NCBI GenBank assembly: GCA_947496355.1 | Contig: CANMCO010000002.1 | Location: 62,001 to 126,000, forward strand | DNA: 64,000 nucleotides | DNA from: an uncultured Aquimarina sp. | GTDB taxonomy: Bacteria > Bacteroidota > Bacteroidia > Flavobacteriales > Flavobacteriaceae | Reading direction: 5' to 3' | Made by a program: the position numbers and the translations under genes | Notes under the pieces: generated by a model | Told to the model about the DNA's origin: nothing | Database searches by the model: none | Seen by the model: the letters and a program-made list of their open reading frames with translations, nothing else | Shown: piece after piece, positions 19,605 through 28,740 of the stretch | Position numbering within the stretch: the stretch's first letter is position 1 | Layout: each line of letters opens with the position of its first letter

Positions 19605-20579
19605 GTGCACACAATTTCTGATTATCAAGGATATTTTTTAGAATATCTGGCTAAGAAAACAACAACAAAAGAGCCTAAGAATCTTTATGAGCCTATTACT
19701 TATATCCTTGGCCTGGGAGGGAAGCGATTGCGCCCCACCTTGGTGTTAATGGCAGCTGAGATTTTTGATGGATCATATAAAGAGGCTTTAGATGCCGCCC
19801 TAGCAATTGAAGTTTTTCATAATTTTTCGCTAATTCATGATGATATTATGGATGATGCACCGCTTAGAAGAGGTAGAGAAACGGTTCATGAAAAGTGGGA
19901 CGTGAACACTGGAATTCTTTCTGGAGATGCTATGCTTATTAATGCATATCAGTTATTCGAGAATTATAATGGAGATACTTTTAAGGAATTGGCAAAATTA
20001 TTTACGAAGACTGCGATAGAAGTATGCGAAGGGCAACAGTATGATATTGACTTTGAAACCAGAGAGGATGTTACGGTTCCAGAGTATATAAAAATGATAG
20101 AATACAAGACAGCTGTTTTGGTAGGAGCGGCATTAAAAATGGGGGCTATTGTGGCTGGAGCTTCAGAAAATAGCCGATCTTCACTTTATGATTTTGGAAG
20201 ATTGCTGGGATTAGCATTTCAGCTTCAGGATGACTATCTCGATGCTTTTGGTGATCCTAAAACTTTTGGTAAGCAAGTAGGAGGTGATATCATTGAAAAC
20301 AAGAAAACCTTTCTCTATCTAAAAGCATTAGAATTTGCTTCAAAAGATGAACGAAAACAATTATTAGGATTGTTTTCTTTAAGTCCGGAGGATCCATCAG
20401 AAAAAATAAGTGCAATAAAAAGTCTTTTTGAAACTACTGGAGCTAAGGACTTAACCAGGGCCGAAATAGAAGGATATACTCAAAAAGCTTTTGCAGCTCT
20501 TGATAACATAGCTATTTCTCAAGATAAAAAAGATTTATTACGGCTTTTTGGTGAAAATTTAATGAATAGAAGTGTCTGA
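19605..20579 (+). CDS. polyprenyl diphosphate synthase (long-chain trans type)
   Basis: A 324-residue trans-isoprenyl diphosphate synthase, condensing isopentenyl diphosphate onto an allylic starter. The first aspartate-rich motif is HDDIMDDAPLRRG and the second QDDYLDAFGD, both intact, and GGKRLRPTL is the conserved substrate-binding stretch. It may make the menaquinone side chain or a shorter prenyl precursor; chain length is not predictable with confidence. The start is GTG (19605); no upstream in-frame ATG is better placed. It overlaps the next gene by 8 bp. The mevalonate-pathway genes at 26.2-28.5 kb would feed its substrate. Confidence 0.9.
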   Translation: MHTISDYQGYFLEYLAKKTTTKEPKNLYEPITYILGLGGKRLRPTLVLMAAEIFDGSYKEALDAALAIEVFHNFSLIHDDIMDDAPLRRGRETVHEKWDVNTGILSGDAMLINAYQLFENYNGDTFKELAKLFTKTAIEVCEGQQYDIDFETREDVTVPEYIKMIEYKTAVLVGAALKMGAIVAGASENSRSSLYDFGRLLGLAFQLQDDYLDAFGDPKTFGKQVGGDIIENKKTFLYLKALEFASKDERKQLLGLFSLSPEDPSEKISAIKSLFETTGAKDLTRAEIEGYTQKAFAALDNIAISQDKKDLLRLFGENLMNRSV

Positions 20580-20937
20580 AAAATATGATATAACTCTAGT
20601 TCGAAATCTGCTTGAAGAAGTATCTAAAAATGATCTGTATCCGCAGTTAGTAATGCAGCTTCAAAAAGATATTAATAGAGCGGGTATTGATTATATAATT
20701 AGTCCCGAGATAAAAGCAAAAGATCTTGTTCTAACAATACAAGACCTGCTTTTGGATAGGTTGCAAAATGGATTTAATGAGTACATGAATTTATTGTATG
20801 CCGTAGATGTTTCAGAGGCTGCCATACGCAATTTTGAATCGGAAAAAATTGATGATATTGCAGCGTATGCTACCTATTTAATTTTAAAAAGAGAATGGAA
20901 AAAGGTTTGGCTACGTTTTAATAGCATGAATCCTTAA
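20572..20937 (+). CDS. conserved hypothetical protein coupled to polyprenyl synthase
   Basis: A 121-residue soluble, mostly helical protein with no signal peptide. GTG start at 20572 (MSEKYDITLVRNLLEE), overlapping the polyprenyl synthase stop by 8 bp, which implies translational coupling. I recognise no domain; a small gene in this position is seen in other Flavobacteria, but its function is unknown to me. It converges with the next gene, sharing 4 bp at the stop codons. Confidence 0.75.
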   Translation: MSEKYDITLVRNLLEEVSKNDLYPQLVMQLQKDINRAGIDYIISPEIKAKDLVLTIQDLLLDRLQNGFNEYMNLLYAVDVSEAAIRNFESEKIDDIAAYATYLILKREWKKVWLRFNSMNP

Positions 20938-21296
20938 AAGTTAGTTATGCCTCTTTTTGGATTTTTTTGAATTTGTACCGCACTAAAATTTGAATCGGTA
21001 GTTACTATATAATTTTGCCCATTTCTAACATTCATAAATCGCCACCAATACCCGTCTTTTGTTTTTATAATTTGGGATCGTGCGATATCCTTAATAGAAT
21101 ATTTAGTATGTTTTTCGATAATTTCTAGTGCCTTTTTTGAAACAGTTTCAGAAGAGTCTATTTTTCCTGGAGGGGCATTTTTTAACCTGGTTACTCTTGT
21201 AGAGTGGTCGATTTTTCGGATGTTATTAGTAGCTTTTTTAGACCCCGAACATGCAATAGTAAGCCCACAGATAATCAATGCAATTAAAAATCTCAT
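20934..21296 (-). CDS. small lipoprotein, function unknown
   Basis: A 120-residue lipoprotein: N-terminus MRFLIALIICGLTIACSGSKK has a lipobox ending at the first cysteine. The mature part includes a compact region with YWWRFMNVRNGQNYIVTTD. No domain recognised. It ends within the last codons of the convergent plus-strand gene. Confidence 0.75.
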   Translation of the reverse strand: MRFLIALIICGLTIACSGSKKATNNIRKIDHSTRVTRLKNAPPGKIDSSETVSKKALEIIEKHTKYSIKDIARSQIIKTKDGYWWRFMNVRNGQNYIVTTDSNFSAVQIQKNPKRGITNF

Positions 21297-21468
21297 AACA
21301 TAAGTATTTGGTTGGCAGTGGTTTAAATATACAAAAAAACAAATTAAACAAGTATAAAACCGTTTTTATAACGTGGTTTTGAAGTAAAAAGTATAATTAT
21401 CTATTTTGAATTTTAAGTACAAAATAGATGTGCAAATGGCTAAATGGATATAATAAAAAGTTGTGTTT

Positions 21469-22008
21469 TTAGAAGAACACTCTTACAAATGGAGCATATG
21501 CACTACCGTAGATACTTTTTTCATTGTCATATAGAAGATCGTATCTAAGACCAAAGCTTACGAAACCAGTTCGATACCCAGCACCTATAAATAAAGCCGG
21601 ATACCAGTAATTATCTGTAAATTCTTGATTTTGAATTTCGATGCGCCTACTTACGCCCATCTCTTCAAATTCTGCAGAAAACTGAAGCTCTTGTAGCGGA
21701 TTTAAAAAGGCAAGTATGCTACCTCCATAATTGGTGCTTCTACTTTCTTCGTTAAAACGATCGTCTTCAAAAGAGCTATATCCAAAACTTAATCCCAATC
21801 CTGCGCTGAACCATTGGTTAAATTCATAAATCGCTGCTGGAGCAATAACAGCATTAAATGTGTCATTAGAAAATCCCACACCTAAATTGCCTCCAAACCG
21901 AACGTTAGACCAGAAATCTTTATCTTGTGAATATCCATTTTGTAAGGAAAACAAAATGGTAAGAACTAATATTGAGATTTTAATATTTTGAGAAGGAAAT
22001 ACTTTCAT
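21469..22008 (-). CDS. outer-membrane beta-barrel protein, porin-like
   Basis: A 179-residue protein with a signal peptide (ends NGYSQ) and a mature part of alternating amphipathic strands: WSNVRFGGNLGVGFSND, WFSAGLGLSFGYSS, ALFIGAGYRTGFVSFGLRYD and a C-terminal aromatic VRVFF, the outer-membrane insertion signal. An extension back to 22059 is open, but the start at 22008 gives a normal signal peptide. Small barrels of this type are common in Flavobacteria; function is unknown. Confidence 0.8.
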   Translation of the reverse strand: MKVFPSQNIKISILVLTILFSLQNGYSQDKDFWSNVRFGGNLGVGFSNDTFNAVIAPAAIYEFNQWFSAGLGLSFGYSSFEDDRFNEESRSTNYGGSILAFLNPLQELQFSAEFEEMGVSRRIEIQNQEFTDNYWYPALFIGAGYRTGFVSFGLRYDLLYDNEKSIYGSAYAPFVRVFF

Positions 22009-22075
22009 TATTAGAATTCTAAAAAAATGTTGCATAAATATAGATATTTCGATGGTCAATAAATTGTAATTATTG

Positions 22076-22083
22076 TATTTTTG
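22076..22083 (+). promoter_or_regulatory. candidate -7 element for sucA
   Basis: TATTTTTG matches TAnnTTTG, 39 bp before the sucA start. I find no clear TTTG at the usual -33 distance, so only the proximal element is proposed. Confidence 0.35.
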
Positions 22084-22122
22084 TATCGTTTTGTCATAAA
22101 ATAGACAATTGAATGCTTACAT

Positions 22123-24897
22123 ATGGATAAATATTCATTTTTGAATGCGGCTAATACCGCATTTTTTGCAGATTTATACGATCAATATTTACAAAGTCCT
22201 GATAGTGTAGAGCCTAGTTGGAGGGCTTTTTTTCAAGGATTTGATTTTGGTATAGAAAACTCCAATGGTTCTGGAGAAACTATGTATGTTGAAAAAGAAT
22301 CGGGAGAAACTACAACTGTTCCCGAAAGTGTTCAGAAAGAGTTTCAAGTTGTTCGATTAATTGATGGGTATAGAACTCGAGGTCACTTGTTTACTAAGAC
22401 AAACCCGGTAAGAGATCGAAGAAAATACGAACCAACACTAGCATTAGAAAATTTTGGGCTTAGTCAAGGAGACCTTAATACCGTTTTTAGTGCGGGAGAG
22501 ATTATTGGTATCGGACCAAATACGCTAAGCAATATTATTGGTCATTTAGAACAGATATATTGTGATTCGATAGGTATAGAGTACATGTATATCCGTAATC
22601 CGGAAGAACGCGAATGGATTCAATCCAGAGTTAATTTTAATACCAATAGAACTAAATTTTCTTCAGATCAAAAGAAGCATATTCTTAAAAAACTAAATCA
22701 AGCAGTTTCATTTGAAAGTTTTCTACATACCAAATATGTGGGGCAAAAACGATTTTCTCTTGAAGGGGGTGAATCTCTTATCCCAGCACTTGATGCATTA
22801 GTAGAAAAAGCTGCAGATCATGGTGTTAAAGAGTTTGTAATGGGTATGGCTCACCGTGGTCGCCTTAGTACACTGACTAATATATTTGGAAAAAGCCCTA
22901 AAGATATTTTCAGTGAGTTTGATGGTAAAGATTATGAAGAAACCGTTTTTGATGGTGATGTAAAATATCACCTGGGTTGGACATCAAAACGTAAAACAGA
23001 TTCTGGTAAGGCAATAAACATGAATATTGCACCAAACCCTTCGCATTTAGAGACTGTAGGTGCAGTCGTAGAAGGTATTACCAGGGCAAAGCAAGATCGT
23101 CACTATCAAGAAAACGCATCGGCAGTACTACCAATTGTTGTACATGGTGATGCTGCAGTTGCTGGTCAGGGACTGGTTTATGAGATTGTCCAGATGGCAA
23201 AATTAGATGGATATAAAACCGAAGGAACTATTCATATTGTAGTAAATAACCAGATTGGTTTTACCACAAATTATTTGGATGCCAGATCATCAACGTATTG
23301 TACAGATGTTGGTAAAGTAACGCTATCTCCTGTACTTCATGTAAATGCAGATGATGCAGAAGCCGTAGTGCATGCAGCCAATTTTGCACTAGATTTTAGA
23401 ATGACATTTAAGCGCGACGTATTTATAGATCTATTAGGATATCGTAAATATGGACATAACGAAGGTGATGAACCTCGTTTTACACAACCTAAATTATACA
23501 AGGCGATTGCCAAACATAAAAACCCTAGAGATATTTATGCCGAGAAATTAATCGCGGAAGGAATTATCGACAAGGAGTATGTGTCAATGCTTGAAAAAGA
23601 ATACAAAGCATCTCTTGAAGAAGAGTTAGAAGATTCGCGTAAGCAAGAAAAAACGGTTATTACTCCGTTTATGAAAGATGAATGGGCGGGCTATGTAAGG
23701 GTGCAAGAAGATAAAATGATGGAAGTGGTAGATACCACGTATCCGAAAGATAAGCTTACGGAAATTGCTGAAATAATTACTAAGCTTCCAGCGGATAAAA
23801 AATTTCTTCGTAAAATAGAACGATTAATTGATCAAAGACGCAAGATGTTTTTTGAAAATGATCAATTAGATTGGGCAATGGGAGAGCTACTTGCGTTTGG
23901 TTCTTTATTAAAAGAAGGATATGATGTAAGAATGAGTGGACAGGATGTAGAAAGAGGAACATTTTCCCATAGGCATGCTGTTGTAAAAGTTGAGGATAGC
24001 GAGGAAGAGGTATTGTTGTTAAATAATCTTAAAGGAGATCAAGGAGATTTCTATATCTATAACTCATTATTATCAGAGTATGGGGTTGTAGGTTTTGATT
24101 ATGGATATGCTATGGCAAGTCCTGATACTTTGATGATATGGGAAGCACAATTTGGAGACTTCAGTAATGGAGCACAAATTATGATTGACCAATATATTTC
24201 ATCAGCAGAGGATAAGTGGAAATTACAAAATGGTTTGGTAATGCTCTTACCTCATGGTTATGAAGGGCAGGGAGCAGAGCATTCTTCTGGTAGAATGGAA
24301 AGATACCTTCAGCTTTGTGCGAAGGATAATATGTTTGTGGCAGATGTAACTACACCTGCAAATATGTTTCATTTGTTACGTAGACAAATGAAAGCTAAGT
24401 ATCGCAAACCCCTAATTGTTTTTACACCAAAAAGTTTATTACGTCATCCTAAAGCTGTTTCGTCTGTTGAAGAATTTGCAAATGGAAGTTTTCAAACAGT
24501 TATAGATGATCCGGAAGCAAAGGTTTCAAGTGTGAAATCACTTGTTTTTTGTACAGGTAAGTTTTATTATGATTTACTTGAAGAAAAGGAAAAGTTAGGA
24601 AGAAAAGATGTTGCCTTAGTACGAATAGAACAGCTTTTTCCATTGCCTATTGCAGAAATGGATAAGTTGATCAAAAAATATAAGGCAAAAGATATTGTAT
24701 GGGCGCAAGAGGAACCGCGTAATATGGGGGCGCTAAGTCATATGTTAATGAATTATGAAACTGCAAGAAGTTTTAGATTTGCCAGCAGAAGACCTTATGG
24801 AGCACCAGCGGCAGGATCTGCTACACGATCCAGAAGAAGACATCAGGAAGTAATAGATTATGTGTTTGATGAAACAAAGAATAATCAAAGAAGATAA
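22123..24897 (+). CDS. sucA: 2-oxoglutarate dehydrogenase E1 component
   Basis: A 924-residue thiamin-diphosphate enzyme that decarboxylates 2-oxoglutarate in the TCA cycle. It begins with the short E1o N-terminal peptide (LNAANTAFFADLYDQYLQSPDSV ... WRAFFQGF), then the dehydrogenase domain with HRGRLSTL and the TPP-binding GDAAVAGQGLVYE stretch, and the transketolase-like C-terminal half (about 590-800) ending with LLFPLPI-type sequence EQLFPLPIAEMDKL. The length fits the family. sucB follows 64 bp later; E3 (lipoamide dehydrogenase) is not in this window. Confidence 0.96.
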   Translation: MDKYSFLNAANTAFFADLYDQYLQSPDSVEPSWRAFFQGFDFGIENSNGSGETMYVEKESGETTTVPESVQKEFQVVRLIDGYRTRGHLFTKTNPVRDRRKYEPTLALENFGLSQGDLNTVFSAGEIIGIGPNTLSNIIGHLEQIYCDSIGIEYMYIRNPEEREWIQSRVNFNTNRTKFSSDQKKHILKKLNQAVSFESFLHTKYVGQKRFSLEGGESLIPALDALVEKAADHGVKEFVMGMAHRGRLSTLTNIFGKSPKDIFSEFDGKDYEETVFDGDVKYHLGWTSKRKTDSGKAINMNIAPNPSHLETVGAVVEGITRAKQDRHYQENASAVLPIVVHGDAAVAGQGLVYEIVQMAKLDGYKTEGTIHIVVNNQIGFTTNYLDARSSTYCTDVGKVTLSPVLHVNADDAEAVVHAANFALDFRMTFKRDVFIDLLGYRKYGHNEGDEPRFTQPKLYKAIAKHKNPRDIYAEKLIAEGIIDKEYVSMLEKEYKASLEEELEDSRKQEKTVITPFMKDEWAGYVRVQEDKMMEVVDTTYPKDKLTEIAEIITKLPADKKFLRKIERLIDQRRKMFFENDQLDWAMGELLAFGSLLKEGYDVRMSGQDVERGTFSHRHAVVKVEDSEEEVLLLNNLKGDQGDFYIYNSLLSEYGVVGFDYGYAMASPDTLMIWEAQFGDFSNGAQIMIDQYISSAEDKWKLQNGLVMLLPHGYEGQGAEHSSGRMERYLQLCAKDNMFVADVTTPANMFHLLRRQMKAKYRKPLIVFTPKSLLRHPKAVSSVEEFANGSFQTVIDDPEAKVSSVKSLVFCTGKFYYDLLEEKEKLGRKDVALVRIEQLFPLPIAEMDKLIKKYKAKDIVWAQEEPRNMGALSHMLMNYETARSFRFASRRPYGAPAAGSATRSRRRHQEVIDYVFDETKNNQRR

Positions 24898-24961
24898 ATT
24901 TAGTAAGTAACTGTAGATTAAAAGTTTTTTAAAAACTTATACAAAGGATAAATTCAGAATT

Positions 24962-26182
24962 ATGGCTTTAGAAATGAAAGTCCCATCACCGGGAGAGTCC
25001 ATTACAGAAGTAGAAATAGCACAATGGCTTGTAGAGAATGGTGATTATGTAGAAAAAGATCAGGCAATTGCCGAAGTAGATAGTGATAAAGCAACATTAG
25101 AATTACCAGCAGAAGCTAGCGGGGTCATTACCCTTATGGCAGAAGAAGGTGATGCTGTTGCAGTAGGACAAGTAGTTTGTCTTATTGATACTGATGCTAC
25201 AAAACCAGATGGTGATGCACCGGCAGCAGAAACTCCAAAAGTTGAAGAGAAGAAAGAAGCTCCAGCTCCAGTTGCAGCTCCGGCTCCGGCTAAGACAGAA
25301 ATATATGCTTCGGGAACAGCTTCTCCGGCGGCTAAAAAAGTGCTTGCAGAAAAAGGAATCGATGCATCACAAGTAAAAGGAACGGGTCGTGACGGACGAA
25401 TCACTAAAGCTGATGCAGTAGATGCTAAGCCATCTATGGGAACTCCTGGATTAGGAAGCAGGGGAGATTCACGTAAGAAACTATCAATGCTTCGTCGTAA
25501 AGTTGCAGAACGCCTAGTTTCGGTAAAGAATGAGACAGCAATGCTTACCACGTTTAACGAGGTAGATATGCAACCAATATTTGATTTACGTAGTAAATAC
25601 AAAGAGAACTTTAAAAGTAAGCACGGAGTGAGTCTCGGATTCATGTCGTTCTTTACACTAGCTTGTGTAAGAGCATTAAAAATGTATCCAGCGGTAAACT
25701 CTATGATTGATGGTGATTTTATGGTATCGTACGATTTCCAGGATATTAGTATTGCGGTTTCTGGTCCTAAAGGACTTATGGTTCCTGTAATACGTAATGC
25801 AGAGAATCTAAGTTTTAGAGGAGTAGAGTCTGAAGTGAAAAGATTAGCACTAAGAGCTCGTGAAGGTCAGATAACCGTAGATGAAATGACAGGAGGTACT
25901 TTTACGATTACTAATGGAGGTGTATTTGGTAGTATGTTATCTACACCAATCATTAATCCACCACAGAGTGCAATTTTGGGAATGCATAATATTGTAGAAC
26001 GTCCGATTGTAAGAGATGGACAAATTGTAGTTGCCCCAATTATGTATGTAGCCTTATCATATGATCATAGAATCATAGATGGTAAAGAATCGGTAGGGTT
26101 CTTGGTCGCTGTAAAAGAAGCGCTAGAAAATCCTGAAGAATTGTTGATGGACAATAATATCACTAGAGCATTAGAAATGTAA
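24962..26182 (+). CDS. sucB: 2-oxoglutarate dehydrogenase E2, dihydrolipoyl succinyltransferase
   Basis: A 406-residue E2 subunit. Order: lipoyl domain (residues about 3-75, lipoyl-lysine in [11 protein letters not shown]), an alanine/proline-rich linker (about 80-112), a peripheral-subunit-binding domain (about 118-153, [29 protein letters not shown]) and the catalytic acyltransferase domain (about 175-406) with the active-site [12 protein letters not shown] single lipoyl domain and the linkage to sucA identify it as the succinyl-transfer E2 rather than pyruvate E2. A terminator follows. Confidence 0.96.
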   Translation: MALEMKVPSPGESITEVEIAQWLVENGDYVEKDQAIAEVDSDKATLELPAEASGVITLMAEEGDAVAVGQVVCLIDTDATKPDGDAPAAETPKVEEKKEAPAPVAAPAPAKTEIYASGTASPAAKKVLAEKGIDASQVKGTGRDGRITKADAVDAKPSMGTPGLGSRGDSRKKLSMLRRKVAERLVSVKNETAMLTTFNEVDMQPIFDLRSKYKENFKSKHGVSLGFMSFFTLACVRALKMYPAVNSMIDGDFMVSYDFQDISIAVSGPKGLMVPVIRNAENLSFRGVESEVKRLALRAREGQITVDEMTGGTFTITNGGVFGSMLSTPIINPPQSAILGMHNIVERPIVRDGQIVVAPIMYVALSYDHRIIDGKESVGFLVAVKEALENPEELLMDNNITRALEM

Positions 26183-26202
26183 TAGTTTGTGAATTATAAA
26201 GT

Positions 26203-26234
26203 AAAACCTCGGTCCGAAAAGGCTGAGGTTTTTT
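26203..26234 (+). terminator. sucB terminator
   Basis: Near-perfect hairpin AAAACCTC ... GAGGTTTT with a T run, 21 bp past the sucB stop, immediately before the convergent GHMP kinase gene. Confidence 0.8.
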
Positions 26235-26236
26235 GT

Positions 26237-27160
26237 TTATAAGACCATTTCAGAATATGCAATAATAGTGGTGTATCCTTTGTCATTAAAATAACTCATG
26301 TCATTTTCTGATCCCGTTACCAGAACAAAATCTCCACCCCAACCACCTAAACTTTTAATACTTCCAGGGTAATCAGAGAATAACGAGGATTTCGCCGTAG
26401 GAGTTTTTATAATTTTAGAAATTATTTCCTCGTGAGCGTCAATTAATATTTCAAATTCAGTAATGGTAGAGCAATCTAATAGTTTAGTTGTGATTTCTTT
26501 TACCATTGCTTCGGCCTTATCAAAATCTTTTAATGGTAGAGATTGATATCGTTTTATAGATTCTTTACTATCTTGTTTTTGGTTTAAGTAAACAAAGAAT
26601 AAGTTTTCTTTGAATGATGGATCAAAATTTACCTCTTTGATAGTTGGTTTTCCTTCACTTCGTTTATATAATATTGGTGTATCATTCTGTGCGCATGCAA
26701 TATCATATCCACTGCCTCCAAAACTATTTTCTAATAAACTAAAGGCGTCTACTTTTGCCCATTGAGCAACATTATTAATTAGAGTAGAGGAAGATCCAAG
26801 CCCCCATTGACGATGAAATTCCAGCTTGTTTTCAACAATGTACCCTTTATCATCTGCAAGAAAATTAGGATTTAATTCTTTTGCAGCATTTAGAATATCT
26901 GTCAGGGTAGCGGCTATGCCATTTTCTTCATTACTGGTTTCAATTTGTTGTATGGTATTGTTTTCTTGTATTAGCTCAGTCTCAAACCAACAGTTTCCAT
27001 TTTCGTCAATGCTTTTCCAATGAATTTTATTTGTTTCATTTTCTTCTACAAATAGCCATTGCCCTTTTTTGGTTGGAACTGCCAATGCGCTAACGCCATC
27101 TAGTACTAAATACTCTGCGGTAATTAGTAATTTCCCATGACTGTAGAATGATTTTTTCAT
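26237..27160 (-). CDS. GYDIA-type GHMP kinase, probably mevalonate pathway
   Basis: A 307-residue GHMP-superfamily kinase. The glycine-rich ATP loop is GLGSSSTL, and GGSGYDIACAQ gives the group its name. In Flavobacteria this kinase sits beside HMG-CoA reductase, as it does here (start codon 27 bp after the reductase stop), so a role in phosphorylating mevalonate or a mevalonate phosphate is likely; the exact substrate is inference. The N-terminus FYSHGKLLITAEYLVLDG matches the usual start of the family. Confidence 0.85.
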   Translation of the reverse strand: MKKSFYSHGKLLITAEYLVLDGVSALAVPTKKGQWLFVEENETNKIHWKSIDENGNCWFETELIQENNTIQQIETSNEENGIAATLTDILNAAKELNPNFLADDKGYIVENKLEFHRQWGLGSSSTLINNVAQWAKVDAFSLLENSFGGSGYDIACAQNDTPILYKRSEGKPTIKEVNFDPSFKENLFFVYLNQKQDSKESIKRYQSLPLKDFDKAEAMVKEITTKLLDCSTITEFEILIDAHEEIISKIIKTPTAKSSLFSDYPGSIKSLGGWGGDFVLVTGSENDMSYFNDKGYTTIIAYSEMVL

Positions 27161-27187
27161 GTGTTGGTTTTAATTGTATTGGTTTTG

Positions 27188-28504
27188 TTATGCTCTTAGT
27201 TTTTCAATTTGTGTAACTACATCACTATGAGTAACCGCATTTGTTTTAAAATATTTTATAAGATGCTCTTTTTCGCTTTTGGTTGCTTCAAATTGATTTA
27301 GAATATTCATAAGGTGCATTTTCATGTGTCCTTGCTGAATGCCTGTTGTAATAAGTGAGTTTATAGCGGCAAAATTTTGAGCCAGACCCGCTACAGCAGT
27401 AATTTCCATCAATTTTTCAGCATTGGGTTTCCCTAAAAGTTCTAGCGCTAGTTTCACCAAAGGATGTAAATTAGTTAGTCCCCCAACAGTTCCTAAAGCA
27501 AGAGGTATTTCTATAGAAAAAACAAATGTATCATTTTTTATTTCTGCGTGAGTGAGACTTGTATACTTGCCATTTCTTGATGCATAGGCATGAGCCCCCG
27601 CTTCAATCGCTCTAAAGTCATTTCCCGTTGCAAGTACGACTGCATCAATGCCATTCATGATACCTTTATTATGTGTTACCGCACGATAAGGTTCTACTTC
27701 GGCAATGCGCACAGCTCTCACAAATTTTTGAGCATATTGTAATGAAGAAAGCTGACTGGTATTGGGTAACTCCTGTATAGCACATGATACAGATGCTTTT
27801 ACTAAGCACTCTGGTACATAATTAGACAAAATACTCATGATGATTTCAATGTCTTTTTCTGTTTCAGAAAAGTTGGTGTATTTTTTGGCTTCGACTACCA
27901 ATGTTTTTGCAAACTGCTCTAGGCAAGAATTTATGAAATTGGCTCCCATTGCATCTGCGGTCTCAAATGTGCAATGTAATTGATAATAATTGTCGATTTC
28001 TAGGCCTTTATCTGTAAGTTCGATTGCTCTTACACCACCGCCTCGCTTTTCCATATTTTTGGTAATCCCCGACACTGAATTTAATAATTTGGGTTTAACC
28101 AAATTAAAGAATTTTTGTAGTTTTTCAGGAGTTCCGGTATGCATAAAATGTACCTGCCCAACTTTTATAGCTGACAAAACTTTCGCCTTAAAACCACCAC
28201 GTGTTTGCCAGAATTTAGCGGCTTTGCTGGCTGCAGCGACTACAGAACTTTCCTCAATTGTCATTGGCAGGGTATAGCGCTTATCGTTAATCAAAAAATT
28301 TGGAGCTACAGAAAAAGGTAAGTAATAGTTAGAAATTGTATTTTCAGTAAACTCATCATGAAGTTGCTGAAGCTGTTCATTAGAATTCCAATAGGTCACA
28401 AGCGTATCTATAGCGTTTTTATCATTACTAAAATGATGTTCTGTTAACCATTTAATTTTATCTTTCTTAGAAAGCTTTGAAAATCCAGAAACTACTGGTG
28501 CCAT
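27188..28504 (-). CDS. mvaA: hydroxymethylglutaryl-CoA reductase, class II
   Basis: A 438-residue reductase interconverting HMG-CoA and mevalonate. It begins with the class II N-terminal GFSKLSKKDKIKWL stretch; the catalytic region has the substrate loop TIEESSVVAAASKAAKFW, the VTHNKGIMNGIDAV segment and the PLALGTVGGLTNLHPLVKLALELLG motif typical of bacterial (class II) HMG-CoA reductases. As the partner of the kinase downstream it makes the biosynthetic mevalonate route more likely than degradation. A TATCTTTG box lies just upstream. Confidence 0.93.
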   Translation of the reverse strand: MAPVVSGFSKLSKKDKIKWLTEHHFSNDKNAIDTLVTYWNSNEQLQQLHDEFTENTISNYYLPFSVAPNFLINDKRYTLPMTIEESSVVAAASKAAKFWQTRGGFKAKVLSAIKVGQVHFMHTGTPEKLQKFFNLVKPKLLNSVSGITKNMEKRGGGVRAIELTDKGLEIDNYYQLHCTFETADAMGANFINSCLEQFAKTLVVEAKKYTNFSETEKDIEIIMSILSNYVPECLVKASVSCAIQELPNTSQLSSLQYAQKFVRAVRIAEVEPYRAVTHNKGIMNGIDAVVLATGNDFRAIEAGAHAYASRNGKYTSLTHAEIKNDTFVFSIEIPLALGTVGGLTNLHPLVKLALELLGKPNAEKLMEITAVAGLAQNFAAINSLITTGIQQGHMKMHLMNILNQFEATKSEKEHLIKYFKTNAVTHSDVVTQIEKLRA

Positions 28505-28527
28505 TGTATCTTAATATTTAGTGCATT

Positions 28528-28535
28528 CAAAGATA
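28528..28535 (-). promoter_or_regulatory. candidate -7 element for mvaA
   Basis: On the minus strand TATCTTTG, an exact TAnnTTTG match, 24 bp before the mvaA start codon. No clear -33 TTTG at 19-21 bp, so confidence is limited. Confidence 0.4.
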
Positions 28536-28681
28536 CCATTCTGTTTTGTCATATGCATATTGGTGCAATCCAAAATTTCTTTTCGATCGATTTTGCAACA
28601 ATGGGAATCTAATTTTATTTGATGATATGTTAAAAAAAAAGGCGTATGGCACTAGATTTTTATTGTATTTAACAGCAATTG

Positions 28682-28713
28682 TTGTATTTTTCACGGATTT
28701 TTTAGTATTCTTG
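28682..28713 (+). promoter_or_regulatory. candidate promoter for the DPP-IV/POT cluster
   Basis: TTG (28682-28684), 21 bp, TATTCTTG (28706-28713; one mismatch to TAnnTTTG), ending 27 bp before the peptidase start codon. Found by eye only. Confidence 0.35.
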
Positions 28714-28740
28714 GCGTTAACAATTTATACATAGTATGAT

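Noticed and set aside
25060..25644. A 194-codon minus-strand frame inside sucB
   Set aside because: Antisense to the lipoyl, linker and binding domains of sucB; serine/alanine-rich shadow of the linker.
28546..28734. A 62-codon plus-strand frame upstream of the DPP-IV gene
   Set aside because: Overlaps the mvaA and DPP-IV promoter candidates, has one hydrophobic stretch only and no sign of a conserved start. The region is better explained as the divergent promoter space.
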